Positions 57,801 to 62,615 of a stretch of 64,000 nt of DNA are shown one piece after another. Position numbers and translations under genes: made by a program. The DNA is taken from the NCBI GenBank assembly GCA_964016885.1, contig OZ024759.1, forward strand, positions 27,206,418-27,270,417, written 5' to 3'. The notes beneath the pieces are model-generated. The model was not told the origin of the DNA and did not search any database. It worked only from the letters and a program-made list of their open reading frames with translations. Each line of letters begins with the position of its first letter. Within the stretch, counting starts at the first letter, position 1. Source of the DNA: Eledone cirrhosa. Lineage: Eukaryota > Mollusca > Cephalopoda > Octopoda > Eledonidae.

Positions 57801-60211
57801 ATTTCTATAGAACCCTCTGCGCAGTTGAAGGAGCTAGTATTTTGTGGGCACTTGCTGCTACTTATTGCACCAGAGCACCGGCCACATGTAAAATCTATGT
57901 TCTTAGTTAGCTTACCTGTGATCCCACTACATCTTTTATGCACCCATACTTTGCATTTGGGACATAAAATGGAGTTTCTACCTACGCCTTTCCTACACAC
58001 TGAGCATGGCCATTTCCCAGATGGGACTGCCGCCATATTTTCTTTCCTACAAACTAGAACTTTTGTCTTAGCCAGGTTAATTTTAAGGCCTTTTGATTCT
58101 AGGCCGTGCTTCCATGTTTGGAATTTCTTCTCTAGTTCGGTCATTGATTCAGCTATGAGCGTTAGATCATCTGCGTATAGGAGTTCCCGGTCCATATATA
58201 GTTGAATATAAAAGAGGGGTAAATACATATATGTGTTCAAGGCGTAAGAGGTCAGATTCGCTGAAGAGCAATAGAATTGGTGATTTCCTATCACTAAATT
58301 GCGGAACAGCATTGCCAAAAGCTGTCTGGGTGTTTGATAGTTGTCACAATTTCGGTTTCGTAGTTTTTCTTAATTTATTCTTTCATTGAGTCTGCCAAAC
58401 CCTATTGTTCATAGTTAGTATTGTTTTCACCCTACCGAATCTGGTCCCTTACGATTTGAACACATATATGTATATATCTGTGTTTATATTCAATTATATT
58501 TCACGGCCTGGAAGATTTTTCTTTTCCTTGAGCTATTTAATTGTAAGTGACTATTCTGAGTTTCTAACTAAATATATACCTTTGATATATATATATATAT
58601 ATATTGATATACTTGGGGAGGGTCATATTGTTGTAATATTGCCAGAAATAATAACAGAACACACTCACTTGTGAGTGTGTTCTATTATTATTTCTGGCAA
58701 TATTACAACAATATGACCCTCCCCAAGAATAACAATATTTGTTTCGACACACGATTTTATATCAAAAACCTTGCAAAACAAATATATATATATATGAAAG
58801 ACGATAGCTGTATAAAAAATGCAGGGTAATCAAATTTGATGGAAGTTACGGAGTAGGTAGACCCAGAAAAACGTGGGACTGTGTGATAAAATCTGACCTT
58901 GCACACTTACACCTCTCTAAGACAATGTCACTGGATCGAGATCTTTGGTGCCACGCAATAATACAGAGACCTGCCTTCCCTAGGCACAAAGTTAACCTAC
59001 AGTCAGTAGGCACCTCTTAACTAAATATACACCCAAACCCACTACCCCTACTCCATCCTCCCACTCCCACCAACACCACCCTTTCTCTGTAAAGTTATGT
59101 TGGTACCACAACATCCAGTCCAAACTAAAGAGGTCGTGTAGGTGTCACAACAAAAAAGACACCCAGTCCACGTTGTAAAGTGGTCGTGTGGGAGACACGG
59201 TAAAAAGGCTCCCAGTCCACACTGTAAATTTACAGTCCTCACCAGAGCAAGGCGCAACACATGACCAACCCTGGCCAGACTTGCCTCCCGGCATAGACGA
59301 CCCGTCTAACCCATGCAAGCTTGGAAAAATGCCCTAAAGATCAGAACATCCGTGGTTTTATGGGGGTTTTTCCACGACTGACTCTCAAACGTCTCCTCCC
59401 TATTGAGGAACCTTCTTTGTTTTTATTTTATCGTTTTATTTTTTTTTTATTTCTTTACACACAAAACCCACACATGAACACACATACACACACTCTATGT
59501 TTTCGTCCGGTACTGTCATAATGTTTTTCTTAATGGGGACCCTTTGTGGTTAATAAAGAAATCATTATTATTATTCTTGGAATCTCAGTCATTGATGTTA
59601 TTTAACTGAAAAGTTTGTTCAAATGAATACCAATCCGCCACCTGCAGCCTCAGATATTCAGGATTTATCGGAGGGTTCTTGATGTTCACAGCAAGCATGC
59701 CTTTTGAAGTGTTCCAAAAAAGGGAGCTGGACTAATGTTCTTTAATCATCCTTGAAAACTCTTTGACATAGTACCTAGTGCTCCTATGACAATCGGGACG
59801 ACCTTGATCTCATGACAGTCCCAAATCCTTTTTAATTCCCACTTTAAAAACCTTGTATCGGTTAATTTTCTCCTTCTCCTTTTCATGCACTCTTGTGTTA
59901 AAGGGGCAGGCTACATCTACAATCAGGCATGATCTTTTTTCCTTGTCAAAAACCACCAGTTCAGGCCTATTGTGTTCTAATTTCTTATCTGTCTGTATCC
60001 TGAAATCCTGTAGCACCTTCACTTGATCATTTTTTATCACCAACTATTATTATTATTATTGCAGTCAATAGCAGCAGCCATATCATTTGTCTACAGTATA
60101 TACTTGCCTCTGCAATGGCAATTGCTGATCCTCGTCATCTTCGCTACATTTGCTTCCGTCTCATTCTTTTTTCTGGAATGGAGTATATTCAGCAGAATGC
60201 CACGTAAGTAG
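37485..60211 (+). CDS. MFSD11, UNC93-like major facilitator superfamily protein (13 exons)
   Basis: Thirteen exons join in frame to encode 440 residues plus stop, close to the roughly 450 of animal MFSD11. Coding exons: 37485-37589, 43429-43484, 45972-46079, 46895-46974, 48007-48103, 49342-49539, 51603-51637, 52070-52135, 53360-53485, 54137-54305, 55614-55677, 56166-56237 and 60065-60211. All internal borders are AG and GT. Family text includes AFMFVFTAFQT in segment 1, VIWTAQG and RNSGIFWALLQ around segments 4-5, TGLELTFFSGIYGTCI in segment 7, SLIGISGIVIGFGEILGG in segment 8, and LLGLGDSIFNTQ in segment 10. Twelve hydrophobic segments are visible, with a hydrophilic loop between 6 and 7 (PPPPLNGHED and following). 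The family is a poorly characterised membrane transporter-like group, so the substrate is unknown. The start codon has A at -3. All introns are loaded with repeats. Confidence 0.95.
37801..38125 (-). repeat. Inverted repeat arm 1 in MFSD11 intron 1
   Basis: This is the reverse complement of about 42412-42755, with roughly one change every 15-20 bases by eye. Both arms are in the same intron, about 4.3 kb apart. The element itself is unidentified. Confidence 0.9.
38406..38742 (-). mobile_element. tRNA-derived SINE, family 2, full length
   Basis: On the minus strand it starts gggaggcacatggcttagtg, with a B-box-like gtgagttcaattctc. It continues through a conserved central part (ctcagctgtagaaatgagat), then gttggtgttaggaagggcat and aaagtggacgtaaaatg, and ends in (gat)n. 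Confidence 0.92.
38780..39020 (+). pseudogene. LINE 3' coding fragment (type GRRPRGRPR)
   Basis: The + strand encodes SKERIAGQILQAKPTSKRPR, then TKWLDNIQRLGWSHL. This is the C-terminal text of a non-LTR retrotransposon ORF, followed by a gatgatat tail. Related antisense copies are at 49575 and 53515. Confidence 0.75.
39163..39360 (+). mobile_element. LINE 3' untranslated fragment, sense
   Basis: Matches the 3' untranslated part of the LINE at 60361-62411 (gttggtaccacaacatccag, then the ccacactgtaaatgtggttg block). It is cut at gagtaag and joined directly to an antisense LINE body. Confidence 0.75.
39361..40463 (-). pseudogene. LINE reverse transcriptase, 5'-truncated, with PHD-type zinc finger
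   Basis: The minus strand encodes RSVIWWFLSKLGVEEWLV, then GVHQGLVLSPLLFIIVLQAI and the catalytic YADD in ELLYADDLVLIAES. Next are a C4HC3 zinc finger (WPCSICRKGTG, then WVHKRCSG), FRYLGDQISMGGGCSE, LYDACVR and RLRWYGHVMRM. A C-run shifts the frame near 40430, and stops follow after HGSET. The 5' end stops at agcttttgttgacc beside (TA)n. Confidence 0.88.
40480..40735 (+). repeat. Dispersed repeat X, copy 2, plus a TA-flanked piece
   Basis: The first half matches 37315-37445 and 51703-51860 (gaagactgaagtccgaagga, atagagcaaatatttaagat). After a (TA)n comes ggcatgggcaatacaataca and a ctgatgatgttgcagatgtg then tgacgaaag motif, bounded by another (TA)n. Confidence 0.65.
40838..40905 (+). repeat. 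Single arm of the hairpin element found at 58612
   Basis: The text gtgagtgtgttctgttatta then tttctggcaatatta then tgaccctcaccaag matches the right arm at 58671-58727. No left arm is present. Confidence 0.8.
41169..41330 (+). mobile_element. tRNA-derived SINE, family 3 (probable)
   Basis: The head reads gctgtggattggtggaatct then gtagagcgctggctc, with a B-box-like ctggtttcaaatctcgc. The body (gtcaaattgtgtattcccag, then gtgtgttggatgtgtg) differs from families 1 and 2. Confidence 0.6.
41600..41860 (+). repeat. Dispersed repeat Z, copy 1
   Basis: Shares gtcaatatttat, ttttatctgatgagagca, ccttgaaatat and aataaatatggttttataaa with 43255-43400. The last part (gttgagtgctttgaatcagt) recurs inverted at 43090-43165. 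Confidence 0.75.
41871..42101 (+). mobile_element. SINE family 2, 5'-truncated
   Basis: Starts in the middle of the element (tactcagctgtagaaatgag) and runs to a (gat)n tail. Together with the antisense full copy at 38406 it forms an inverted pair inside intron 1. Confidence 0.9.
42139..42755 (+). repeat. Unidentified dispersed element, longer copy, inverted repeat arm 2
   Basis: Its last 340 bp mirror 37801-38125. The first part (caggtcaccagttggtgcta and following) is not in the other copy. It ends in gccaccat followed by TATG microsatellite. No coding content was recognised. Confidence 0.8.
42900..43075 (-). repeat. TA-flanked repeat with a hairpin-AAAC motif
   Basis: Lies between two (TA)n tracts. 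On the minus strand it holds gggttcaggcgactgaaacg, where cag and ctg can pair around gcga. It is similar in plan to 35296 and 37033. Confidence 0.45.
43085..43420. repeat. Dispersed repeat Z, inverted and direct pieces
   Basis: Positions 43090-43195 are an inverted copy of the right part of 41600-41860. Positions 43255-43400 are a direct copy, and it runs right up to the acceptor of exon 2. Confidence 0.7.
43429..43484 (+). CDS. MFSD11 coding exon 2
   Basis: A 56-nt exon encoding the first extramembrane loop (residues 36-54, text KTVLQSAANDSKQGDAYA). The acceptor is cttttcag and the donor caaggtaga, phase 2. It is less conserved than the other exons, but it is the only joining that keeps the frame and the spacing. 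Confidence 0.85.
43512..43674 (+). mobile_element. SINE family 1
   Basis: The head tggcactatcggttgagggt, a shortened centre (caaatctcatccttat) and a tggctttgtgcc tail are present. About 25 bases are missing between the B box and the body. Confidence 0.9.
43681..45075 (+). repeat. 30-bp satellite, about 46 copies, in MFSD11 intron 2
   Basis: The unit is tcttataaatgtaaccagtt plus catttatata. Almost all variation is at two or three bases: catttatata, cagttatata, catttgtata and tatttatata, plus rare aaccaatt. Thirty is a multiple of three and the unit has no stop in one frame of each strand. It therefore reads open as a ten-residue repeat on both strands (IYISYKCNQF on +, ELVTFIRYIN on -). It lies wholly within intron 2. 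Confidence 0.97.
45076..45716 (+). pseudogene. Probable LINE 3' end, family not identified
   Basis: Follows the satellite. The last 170 bp (ccacgagtaaccctcagtgg through the cttgtgg end) resemble the 3' untranslated region at 59341-59575. The earlier part encodes possible retroelement text (REVLPSSQFVESWEREARM) but has no domain I can name. Confidence 0.45.
45719..45934 (+). mobile_element. SINE family 1, full length
   Basis: Has tcgcagtattggtagagcgt, the B-box region, ggtcgataaaataaagtacc, gtactggggttgatttaaac and a cctatataagaaaccattat tail. It ends 37 bp before exon 3. Confidence 0.93.
45972..46079 (+). CDS. MFSD11 coding exon 3
   Basis: Residues 54-90, with segment 2 (LGIIYSVFSICNWIAPVII) and the start of segment 3. 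The acceptor is aactctag and the donor ctgtgagt, phase 2. Confidence 0.93.
46100..46320 (+). repeat. CCA/ACC-rich imperfect repeat
   Basis: Simple repeat of accaccacc text with longer units of the form cattcaccacagacaccacc, in intron 3. No gene. Confidence 0.85.
46340..46533 (+). mobile_element. SINE family 1
   Basis: The head cggtggattggcagtattgg, the ggtcgataaaataaagtacc body and the tgtgcctaaagtagaaacaa tail are clear. Confidence 0.93.
46544..46779 (+). mobile_element. SINE family 1, with clear target duplication
   Basis: A longer member with the full tcaattaaatcaactttccc block. The sequence ttattatttttggcaa occurs on both sides (about 46528 and 46771), giving a target duplication of about 16 bp. 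It was inserted between the previous SINE and the hairpin-element arm. Confidence 0.93.
46780..46835 (+). repeat. Diverged arm of the 58612 hairpin element
   Basis: Reads ttggcaatattaggataaca then tgacccccac then caatataacaatat, a worn version of the right arm at 58671-58727. Confidence 0.6.
46895..46974 (+). CDS. MFSD11 coding exon 4
   Basis: Residues 90-117, with the end of segment 3 and segment 4 (LYVGSVLIGFGAA). The acceptor is attttcag and the donor gcgggtaagt, phase 1. Confidence 0.93.
47000..47420. repeat. Dispersed repeat Y, copy 1 (inverted to 54836-55565)
   Basis: Has about four imperfect units of atatttactattatattttc, cagtaaag and ctcacataatatctcaca. A single gaacagaaaggggtgagaga then attctggcc segment follows, whose reverse complement is the 44-bp minisatellite unit at 54836-55400. 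Confidence 0.8.
47463..47965 (-). mobile_element. LINE/SINE 3' tail with internally repeated segment
   Basis: On the minus strand it ends ctagcgttgaaaaagggcca then (gat)n. Inside, cactttacagtgtgggttgg then gtgctttttgtcat repeats about five times (unit about 52 bp). The sequence is of the LINE 3' untranslated type seen at 56824 and 62616. Confidence 0.75.
48007..48103 (+). CDS. MFSD11 coding exon 5
   Basis: Residues 117-149, containing VIWTAQGAFLTNNSN and RNSGIFWALLQC, the best family signature. The acceptor is catttcag and the donor caggtaagt, phase 2. Confidence 0.95.
48174..48515 (+). mobile_element. SINE family 2, full length
   Basis: Sense copy: ggaggcacatggcctagtgg head, gttgtgagttcaattctcag B box, the ctcagctgtagaaatgagat centre and a gcggacgtaaaatg (gat)n tail. 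Confidence 0.94.
48516..49341. other. Remainder of MFSD11 intron 5
   Basis: Contains (TA)n at 48780-48806, a short SINE/LINE tail at 48998-49045 (gctagcgtggaagatagacg, then gatgatgg), a (GT)n, and otherwise unrecognised sequence. Confidence 0.5.
49342..49539 (+). CDS. MFSD11 coding exon 6
   Basis: Residues 149-215, with segment 6 and the start of the central hydrophilic loop (a four-proline run, then acidic and serine-rich text). The acceptor is ctctacag and the donor caggtaagc, phase 2. Confidence 0.94.
49575..49850 (-). pseudogene. LINE 3' coding fragment (type GRRPRGRPQ)
   Basis: The minus strand encodes SQERITRQILWAKPTNRRPR then GRPQARWLENVHEIGWSHL and ends LRTLPPRPIQE. It is the C-terminal end of a non-LTR ORF, 5'-truncated, with the same family at 53515 and 38780. 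Confidence 0.78.
49915..50365. repeat. Minisatellite, about 61-bp unit, about 7 copies
   Basis: Units contain gatcatacagccttctagaa, cataaacctagctgaaattt and aggacaatcacaaaatat. The tagctg motif recurs at 50128, 50190 and 50251. Confidence 0.88.
50704..51072 (+). mobile_element. SINE family 1, worn, with triplicated body
   Basis: The head (actggcagaatacttagaac) and B box (gagttcaaatcccactgag) are followed by the ataaagtaccagtaatgtac block three times, each preceded by ttgccaagat-like text. The tail is ttgctgaccttgggcc. Confidence 0.8.
51085..51345 (+). pseudogene. LINE 3' end with duplicated segment
   Basis: Encodes RGRPRKT then a VVTADLKS stretch. A 95-bp segment (ggaaggaagccacagtagag onward) occurs twice. 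It ends in cccatgcaagcatggaaaag then cagacgtaaa (gat)n. Confidence 0.75.
51349..51553 (+). mobile_element. SINE family 1, degenerate head
   Basis: Only part of the head remains (agggcgttagacaagatact). The body and tail are clear (tcgataaaataaagtaccag, then tgaccttgtgcttaagaaac). It ends 50 bp before exon 7. Confidence 0.82.
51603..51637 (+). CDS. MFSD11 coding exon 7 (35-nt small exon)
   Basis: Residues 215-227 (QENTESVKSTF) in the central loop. The acceptor is cattacag and the donor ccgtgagt, phase 1. Skipping it would shift the frame, so its inclusion is needed. Confidence 0.85.
51703..51860 (+). repeat. Dispersed repeat X, copy 3
   Basis: Matches copies at 37315 and 40480: agaccaaaatctgaagagaa, ctcgataagg, gtagagcaaatatttatta and ttaagcaaagaatttctgct. 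Confidence 0.75.
51880..51985. repeat. Pyrimidine-rich low-complexity tract
   Basis: Runs of ctctctctgccccccccccc and similar text in intron 7. Confidence 0.8.
52070..52135 (+). CDS. MFSD11 coding exon 8
   Basis: Residues 227-249 (KAFQLFKNKDMLLLLLPFF), the end of the central loop and the start of segment 7. The acceptor is tattgcag and the donor cacaggtgag, phase 1. Confidence 0.93.
52200..52640 (-). pseudogene. LINE C-terminal fragment with inserted SINE tail
   Basis: The minus strand encodes TVNLEKWGYLKDGDVVCDCD and then MQHLLICSLLEHPC, the cysteine/histidine C-terminus of a non-LTR ORF. A SINE/LINE tail (cccttgcaagcagggaaaaa, then (gat)n) of about 50 bp interrupts it at 52425-52475. Confidence 0.7.
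52709..52813. repeat. Inverted repeat, 26-bp arms
   Basis: Positions 52709-52734 and 52788-52813 are reverse complements with one mismatch (gaccaattcttcatcagagg and its partner). The 53-bp spacer is AT-rich. Located in intron 8; identity unknown. Confidence 0.9.
52873..52981 (+). mobile_element. SINE family 1, 3' half
   Basis: Begins at catggtcgataaaataaagt and ends tcagaaaccattattac. No head. Confidence 0.9.
52993..53293 (+). mobile_element. SINE family 1, dimeric arrangement
   Basis: An 81-bp head (gtggattggcagaatgggta up to gttctgagttc) is directly fused to a full SINE (from ggtggattggcagtatcggt). The similar strings attattactagcccaa at 52975 and attatcactagccaac at 53289 flank the pair. 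Confidence 0.85.
53360..53485 (+). CDS. MFSD11 coding exon 9
   Basis: Residues 249-291 with the signature text LELTFFSGIYGTCI and KSLIGISGIVIGFGEIL. The acceptor is tacacag and the donor ttggtaggt, phase 1. Confidence 0.95.
53515..53765 (-). pseudogene. LINE 3' coding fragment
   Basis: The minus strand encodes MSQERITGQILKAKPTGRRP then RARWLDNIHELGCSRLG and ends LRTLPPRASQE. It lies 30 bp after the exon 9 donor. Confidence 0.8.
53770..54000. repeat. Tandem repeat, about 56-bp unit, 4 copies
   Basis: Units read tgggtgttttgtgtcatggc then accatcatgaccaccttaca then gggtggac. It is akin to the repeated LINE 3' segment at 47700-47930. Confidence 0.85.
54137..54305 (+). CDS. MFSD11 coding exon 10
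   Basis: Residues 291-347 with segment 9 (ILLGYLIHLTAFYLAFINLP) and the following polar loop. The acceptor is aatacag and the donor aaggtaaga, phase 2. Confidence 0.94.
54362..54600 (-). mobile_element. LINE/SINE 3' tail, antisense
   Basis: Begins with atcatcatcattgattaccg, then the ccacgctagcatgggttaga and ggatgcttttcctaatgcca blocks and the ccacatttacagtgtgtgct block, matching other LINE tails here. No coding part. Confidence 0.75.
54836..55565. repeat. Dispersed repeat Y, copy 2, with 44-bp minisatellite
   Basis: About 13 units of aattctctcacctctttctg then ttcaaactggctgtaaccag then cc occupy 54836-55400. Then comes the part that mirrors 47200-47300 (ttgttctcaaaataaataat, then ttatgtgagataaaaacctt). 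Confidence 0.88.
55614..55677 (+). CDS. MFSD11 coding exon 11
   Basis: Residues 347-368, segment 10 (IAVALVCSFLLGLGDSIFN). The acceptor is tattgcag and the donor caggtaaga, phase 0. Confidence 0.95.
55735..56055. repeat. GGT/AGT trinucleotide repeat in MFSD11 intron 11
   Basis: About 300 bp of ggtggtagt-type triplets. Long G/S/C-rich and V-rich frames here are artefacts. The repeat lies wholly inside the intron. Confidence 0.95.
56166..56237 (+). CDS. MFSD11 coding exon 12
   Basis: Residues 369-392 (FPEDGAPAFALYKFAQ), the start of segment 11. The acceptor is tttccag and the donor caggtaatc, phase 0. The next intron is 3.8 kb and holds a LINE and two SINEs. Confidence 0.94.
56271..56617 (-). 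mobile_element. SINE family 2, full length, antisense
   Basis: Reverse complement of the family 2 pattern, starting with the (atc)n tail and ending in the tRNA-like head (ccactaagccatgtacctcc). Confidence 0.94.
56659..56822 (+). mobile_element. SINE family 2, 3'-truncated, sense
   Basis: Carries the head (ggcttagtggttagagcatt) and centre, but stops at ccctatcattcc, directly followed by an antisense LINE tail. It forms an inverted pair with 56271-56617. Confidence 0.9.
56824..58188 (-). mobile_element. LINE copy with intact C-terminal ORF, 5'-truncated
   Basis: On the minus strand the ORF is open from the truncation point to the stop at 57221. It contains ELLYADDLTLIAESM and a C4HC3 zinc finger (WPCSVCRKGVG, CPKCKVWVHKRCSG, CGRC). 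FRYLGDKISSGGGCSEST, KMKGRLYDACIRTAMLHGSE, RLRWYGHVMRM and GRPRKTWDELIN follow. The 3' untranslated region of about 395 bp ends in (gat)n. Upstream RT motifs are missing. No stop is seen in the surviving part. Confidence 0.92.
58189..58611. other. Host sequence around the LINE truncation point
   Basis: Starts with a 35-bp reverse copy of the sequence at 56618-56660. A second short inverted pair (acatatatgtgttcaa at about 58226 and ttgaacacatatatgt at about 58456) is present. No gene was recognised. Confidence 0.6.
58612..58727. mobile_element. Near-perfect hairpin element, 57-bp arms
   Basis: Arms 58612-58668 and 58671-58727 are reverse complements with a single mismatch and a two-base centre. 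The ends read cttggggagggtcatattgt. One-armed relatives are at 40838 and 46780, so this is a dispersed family. No coding capacity. Confidence 0.92.
58796..59340 (+). pseudogene. LINE 3' end, sense, 5'-truncated
   Basis: Starts in the C-terminal coding part (text equivalent to GRPRKTWD and LSKTMSLDRDLW) and continues through the 3' untranslated region (gttatgttggtaccacaaca). It ends near cccatgcaagcttggaaaaa. Confidence 0.82.
59341..59575 (+). mobile_element. 3' untranslated end of another LINE
   Basis: Reads ttccacgactgactctcaaa then ttaatggggaccctttgtgg then ttaataaagaaatcattatt, ending in (att)n. The tail matches the end of SINE family 1 (aaaccattattatt). Confidence 0.6.
59590..60045 (-). 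pseudogene. LINE C-terminal fragment (type RPELVVFDK)
   Basis: The minus strand encodes DFRIQTDKKLEHNRPELVVF then CLIVDVACPFNTRVHEKEKE then INRYKVFK. This is the conserved C-terminal part of another non-LTR ORF family. It ends 20 bp before exon 13. Confidence 0.75.
60065..60211 (+). CDS. MFSD11 coding exon 13 (terminal)
   Basis: Residues 393-440, segments 11-12 (LPLQWQLLILVIFATFASVS), ending FLEWSIFSRMPRK then TAG at 60209-60211. A consensus donor gtaagt starts at 60204, five bases before the stop. The real transcript may therefore splice onward and end with other residues. No clear polyadenylation signal was seen close by. Confidence 0.85.
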   Translation, partial: SIAAAISFVYSIYLPLQWQLLILVIFATFASVSFFFLEWSIFSRMPRK

Positions 60212-60224
60212 TATTTACTCCTTT

Positions 60225-60345
60225 CACTGGTTTCACTCAGCCTAGTGGTTAACGTGTTTGACACACAATCAGAAGGTTGTGAGTTCAATTTTTGGACCCG
60301 GTGGCATGTTGTGTTTTTTAGGTAAACATTTTATTTCATCTGCCC
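60225..60345 (+). mobile_element. tRNA-derived SINE head, family 2-like, diverged
   Basis: Has cagcctagtggttaacgtgt then aaggttgtgagttcaatttt then gtggcatgttgtgttttt. It lacks the family 2 centre and tail and abuts the LINE. Confidence 0.65.
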
Positions 60346-60360
60346 CAAATCGATCCAATA

Positions 60361-62411
60361 GAGGGACCAGTGGTGCAAGTTAGGGGTTGTATAATAAGTA
60401 AGGCAATCAAAAATATGAAGACAGGCAAGACAGCTGGGCCTTCGGAAATAGTTGCTGAGATGTTGAAAGCATCTGGAATGATGGGACATACTATGGTCAC
60501 CCGGATAGTAAACCAAGTAATACAGAATGGAGGTCATACCTAAGGACTGGCGTAGCGGCATCATCGTTAACTGCTACAAGGGTAAAAGAGATGCTCTAGA
60601 TAGGGGAAACTATAGAGGCATTAAGTTAGTTGACCAGGTCATGAAGGTCACAGAAAGAGTTATAGCACAACTAATCAGAGATTGAATTGATCTAGATGAA
60701 ATGCAGTTTAGGTTTGTGTCAGGTAAAAGTACCACAGATGCTCTTTTCCATGTACGACCACTACAGGAGAAGTACCTAGCTAAAAGTAAACCCCTCTACT
60801 TAGCTTTTGTTGACTTGGAGAAAACCTTTGACAGAGTCCCACACTCCATTATCTGGTGGGCCCTTAGAAAGCTAGGAGTAGATGAATGGCTTGTGAGAGC
60901 TATACAAGCCATGTGTAAAGATATAGTCAGTAAGGTTAGAATTAACAATGAATATAGTGAAGAATTTAGCGTAAAGGTCTGTGTTCATTAAGGCTCTTTC
61001 CTTAGCCCCCTCCTGTTTATTATTGCCCTTCAGGCTATAACAGAGGAGTTTAAGACTGGCTGCCCAAGGGAACTTCTATATGCAGATGATCTAATGCTCA
61101 TAGCTGAATCTATGGCTGAACTAGAGAAGAAATTCCAAACATGGAAGCATGGCCTAGAATCAAAAGGCCTTAAAGTTAACTTGTCTAAGACTAACGTTCT
61201 AGTATGTAGAAAGGAAAATAGGGAACAGGTGCCCTCTGGAAAATGGCCATGCTCAGTATGTAGGAAAGGAGTAGGTAGAAATTCCATTCTATGTCCCAAA
61301 TGCAAACTATGGGTACATAAAAGATGTAGTGGGATCACAGGCAAGCTATCTAAGAACATAGGCTTTATATGTGGCCGATGCTCAGGTGCAATAAGTAACA
61401 AGTGTCCACAGGATACTAGCTCCTTCTATTGCCCAGATGGTTCTATAGAAATAGTAGACACTTTCCGTTACCTGGGTGACAAAATCAGCAATGATGGAGG
61501 GTGTTCTGAAAGTACAGTAGCCAGAGTTAGAACGGGATGGAAAAAGTTCAGAGAGCTTATACCGCTGTTGACCACAAAAGGTTTCTCTCTGAAAATGAAA
61601 GGCAGATTGTATGATGCTTGTATACAAACAGCAATGTTACATGGCAGTGAGATATGGGCTTTACGTGCAGAGGACCTGCGTCGACTGGAAAGGAACGAAG
61701 CATGCATGCTCCGTTAGATGTGTAATAGTAATATACACGAACGGCAAAACAGAAATGAACTAAGTGAGAAATTAGGAATAAGAGGGATCAGATGCTGTTT
61801 ACTCGAGAGAAGATTACGCTGGTACGGTCACGTGATGCGCATGAAAGACAACAGCTGTATAAAAAAGTGCAGAGCGATTAAAATTGAGCAAAGTTACAGA
61901 GCAGGTAGACCCAGAAAAAACTTGGGACGACATGATAAAGTCCGACCTTACACACTTGCACCTCTCTAAGACAATGTCACTGGATCGAGATCTTTGGCAC
62001 CACGCAGTATTACAGAAGACCAGCCTTCCCTATGTGCAAAGTTAACCTACAGTCAGTAGGCCCCTCCAAACCAAACACACCCCAACCCACTACTCCGCCA
62101 ACACCACCCCTTTCTCTATAAAGTTATGTTGGTACCACAACATCCAGTCCAAATTAATGAGATTGTGTAGGTTTAACGACAAAATAAAAACACCGTCCAC
62201 GCTGTAATGTGGACATATAGGTAACACAGTAAAAAGTTCCCAGTCCACACTGTAAATGTGGTTGGTGTTAGGAAGGGCATCCAGCCGTAGAAAACCAGCC
62301 AGAAACACCCCTATTTGAGCAAGACATGGTCACCCGACACAACTTGCCTTAAAATAGGACCTGCCTAACCCATGCTAGCATGGAAGATGGACTTTAATCA
62401 ATGATGATGAT
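60361..62411 (+). pseudogene. LINE reverse transcriptase, 2-kb copy with several nonsense changes
   Basis: This copy goes further 5' than the others. It shows RT-domain text such as KTGKTAGPSEIVAEMLKASG, NYRGIKLVDQVMKVTERVI, FVDLEKTFDRVPHSIIWWAL and SPLLFIIALQAI, then a YADD motif (LLYADDLMLIAES). After this come the PHD-type zinc finger (WPCSVCRKGVG, WVHKRCSG, CGRC), FRYLGDKIS and RLRWYGHVMRM. Stops occur at 60542, 60684, 60988 (Q to stop) and 61715 (W to stop). It ends in an untranslated region and (gat)n. Confidence 0.92.
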
Positions 62412-62615
62412 ATATATAAGTAATAAAGGTGCAATTGGATTGCGTTCACAGATAGTATGCAACATTTGGATGCAAGTCTACATACCTGAGGAGCTTTTAA
62501 TTCCATATGTTCCTCGAGCTGATCGGCAGTGAAACATATGTAATTCATAATTAAATATGTATATGATGCATCACTGGTTCTTTGTTCCCCAATTATTATT
62601 ATATATATACATATA
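62412..62615. other. Short stretch between two convergent LINEs
   Basis: AT-rich, no feature recognised. It separates the (gat)n tail of the sense LINE from the (atc)n tail of the antisense LINE. Confidence 0.6.
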
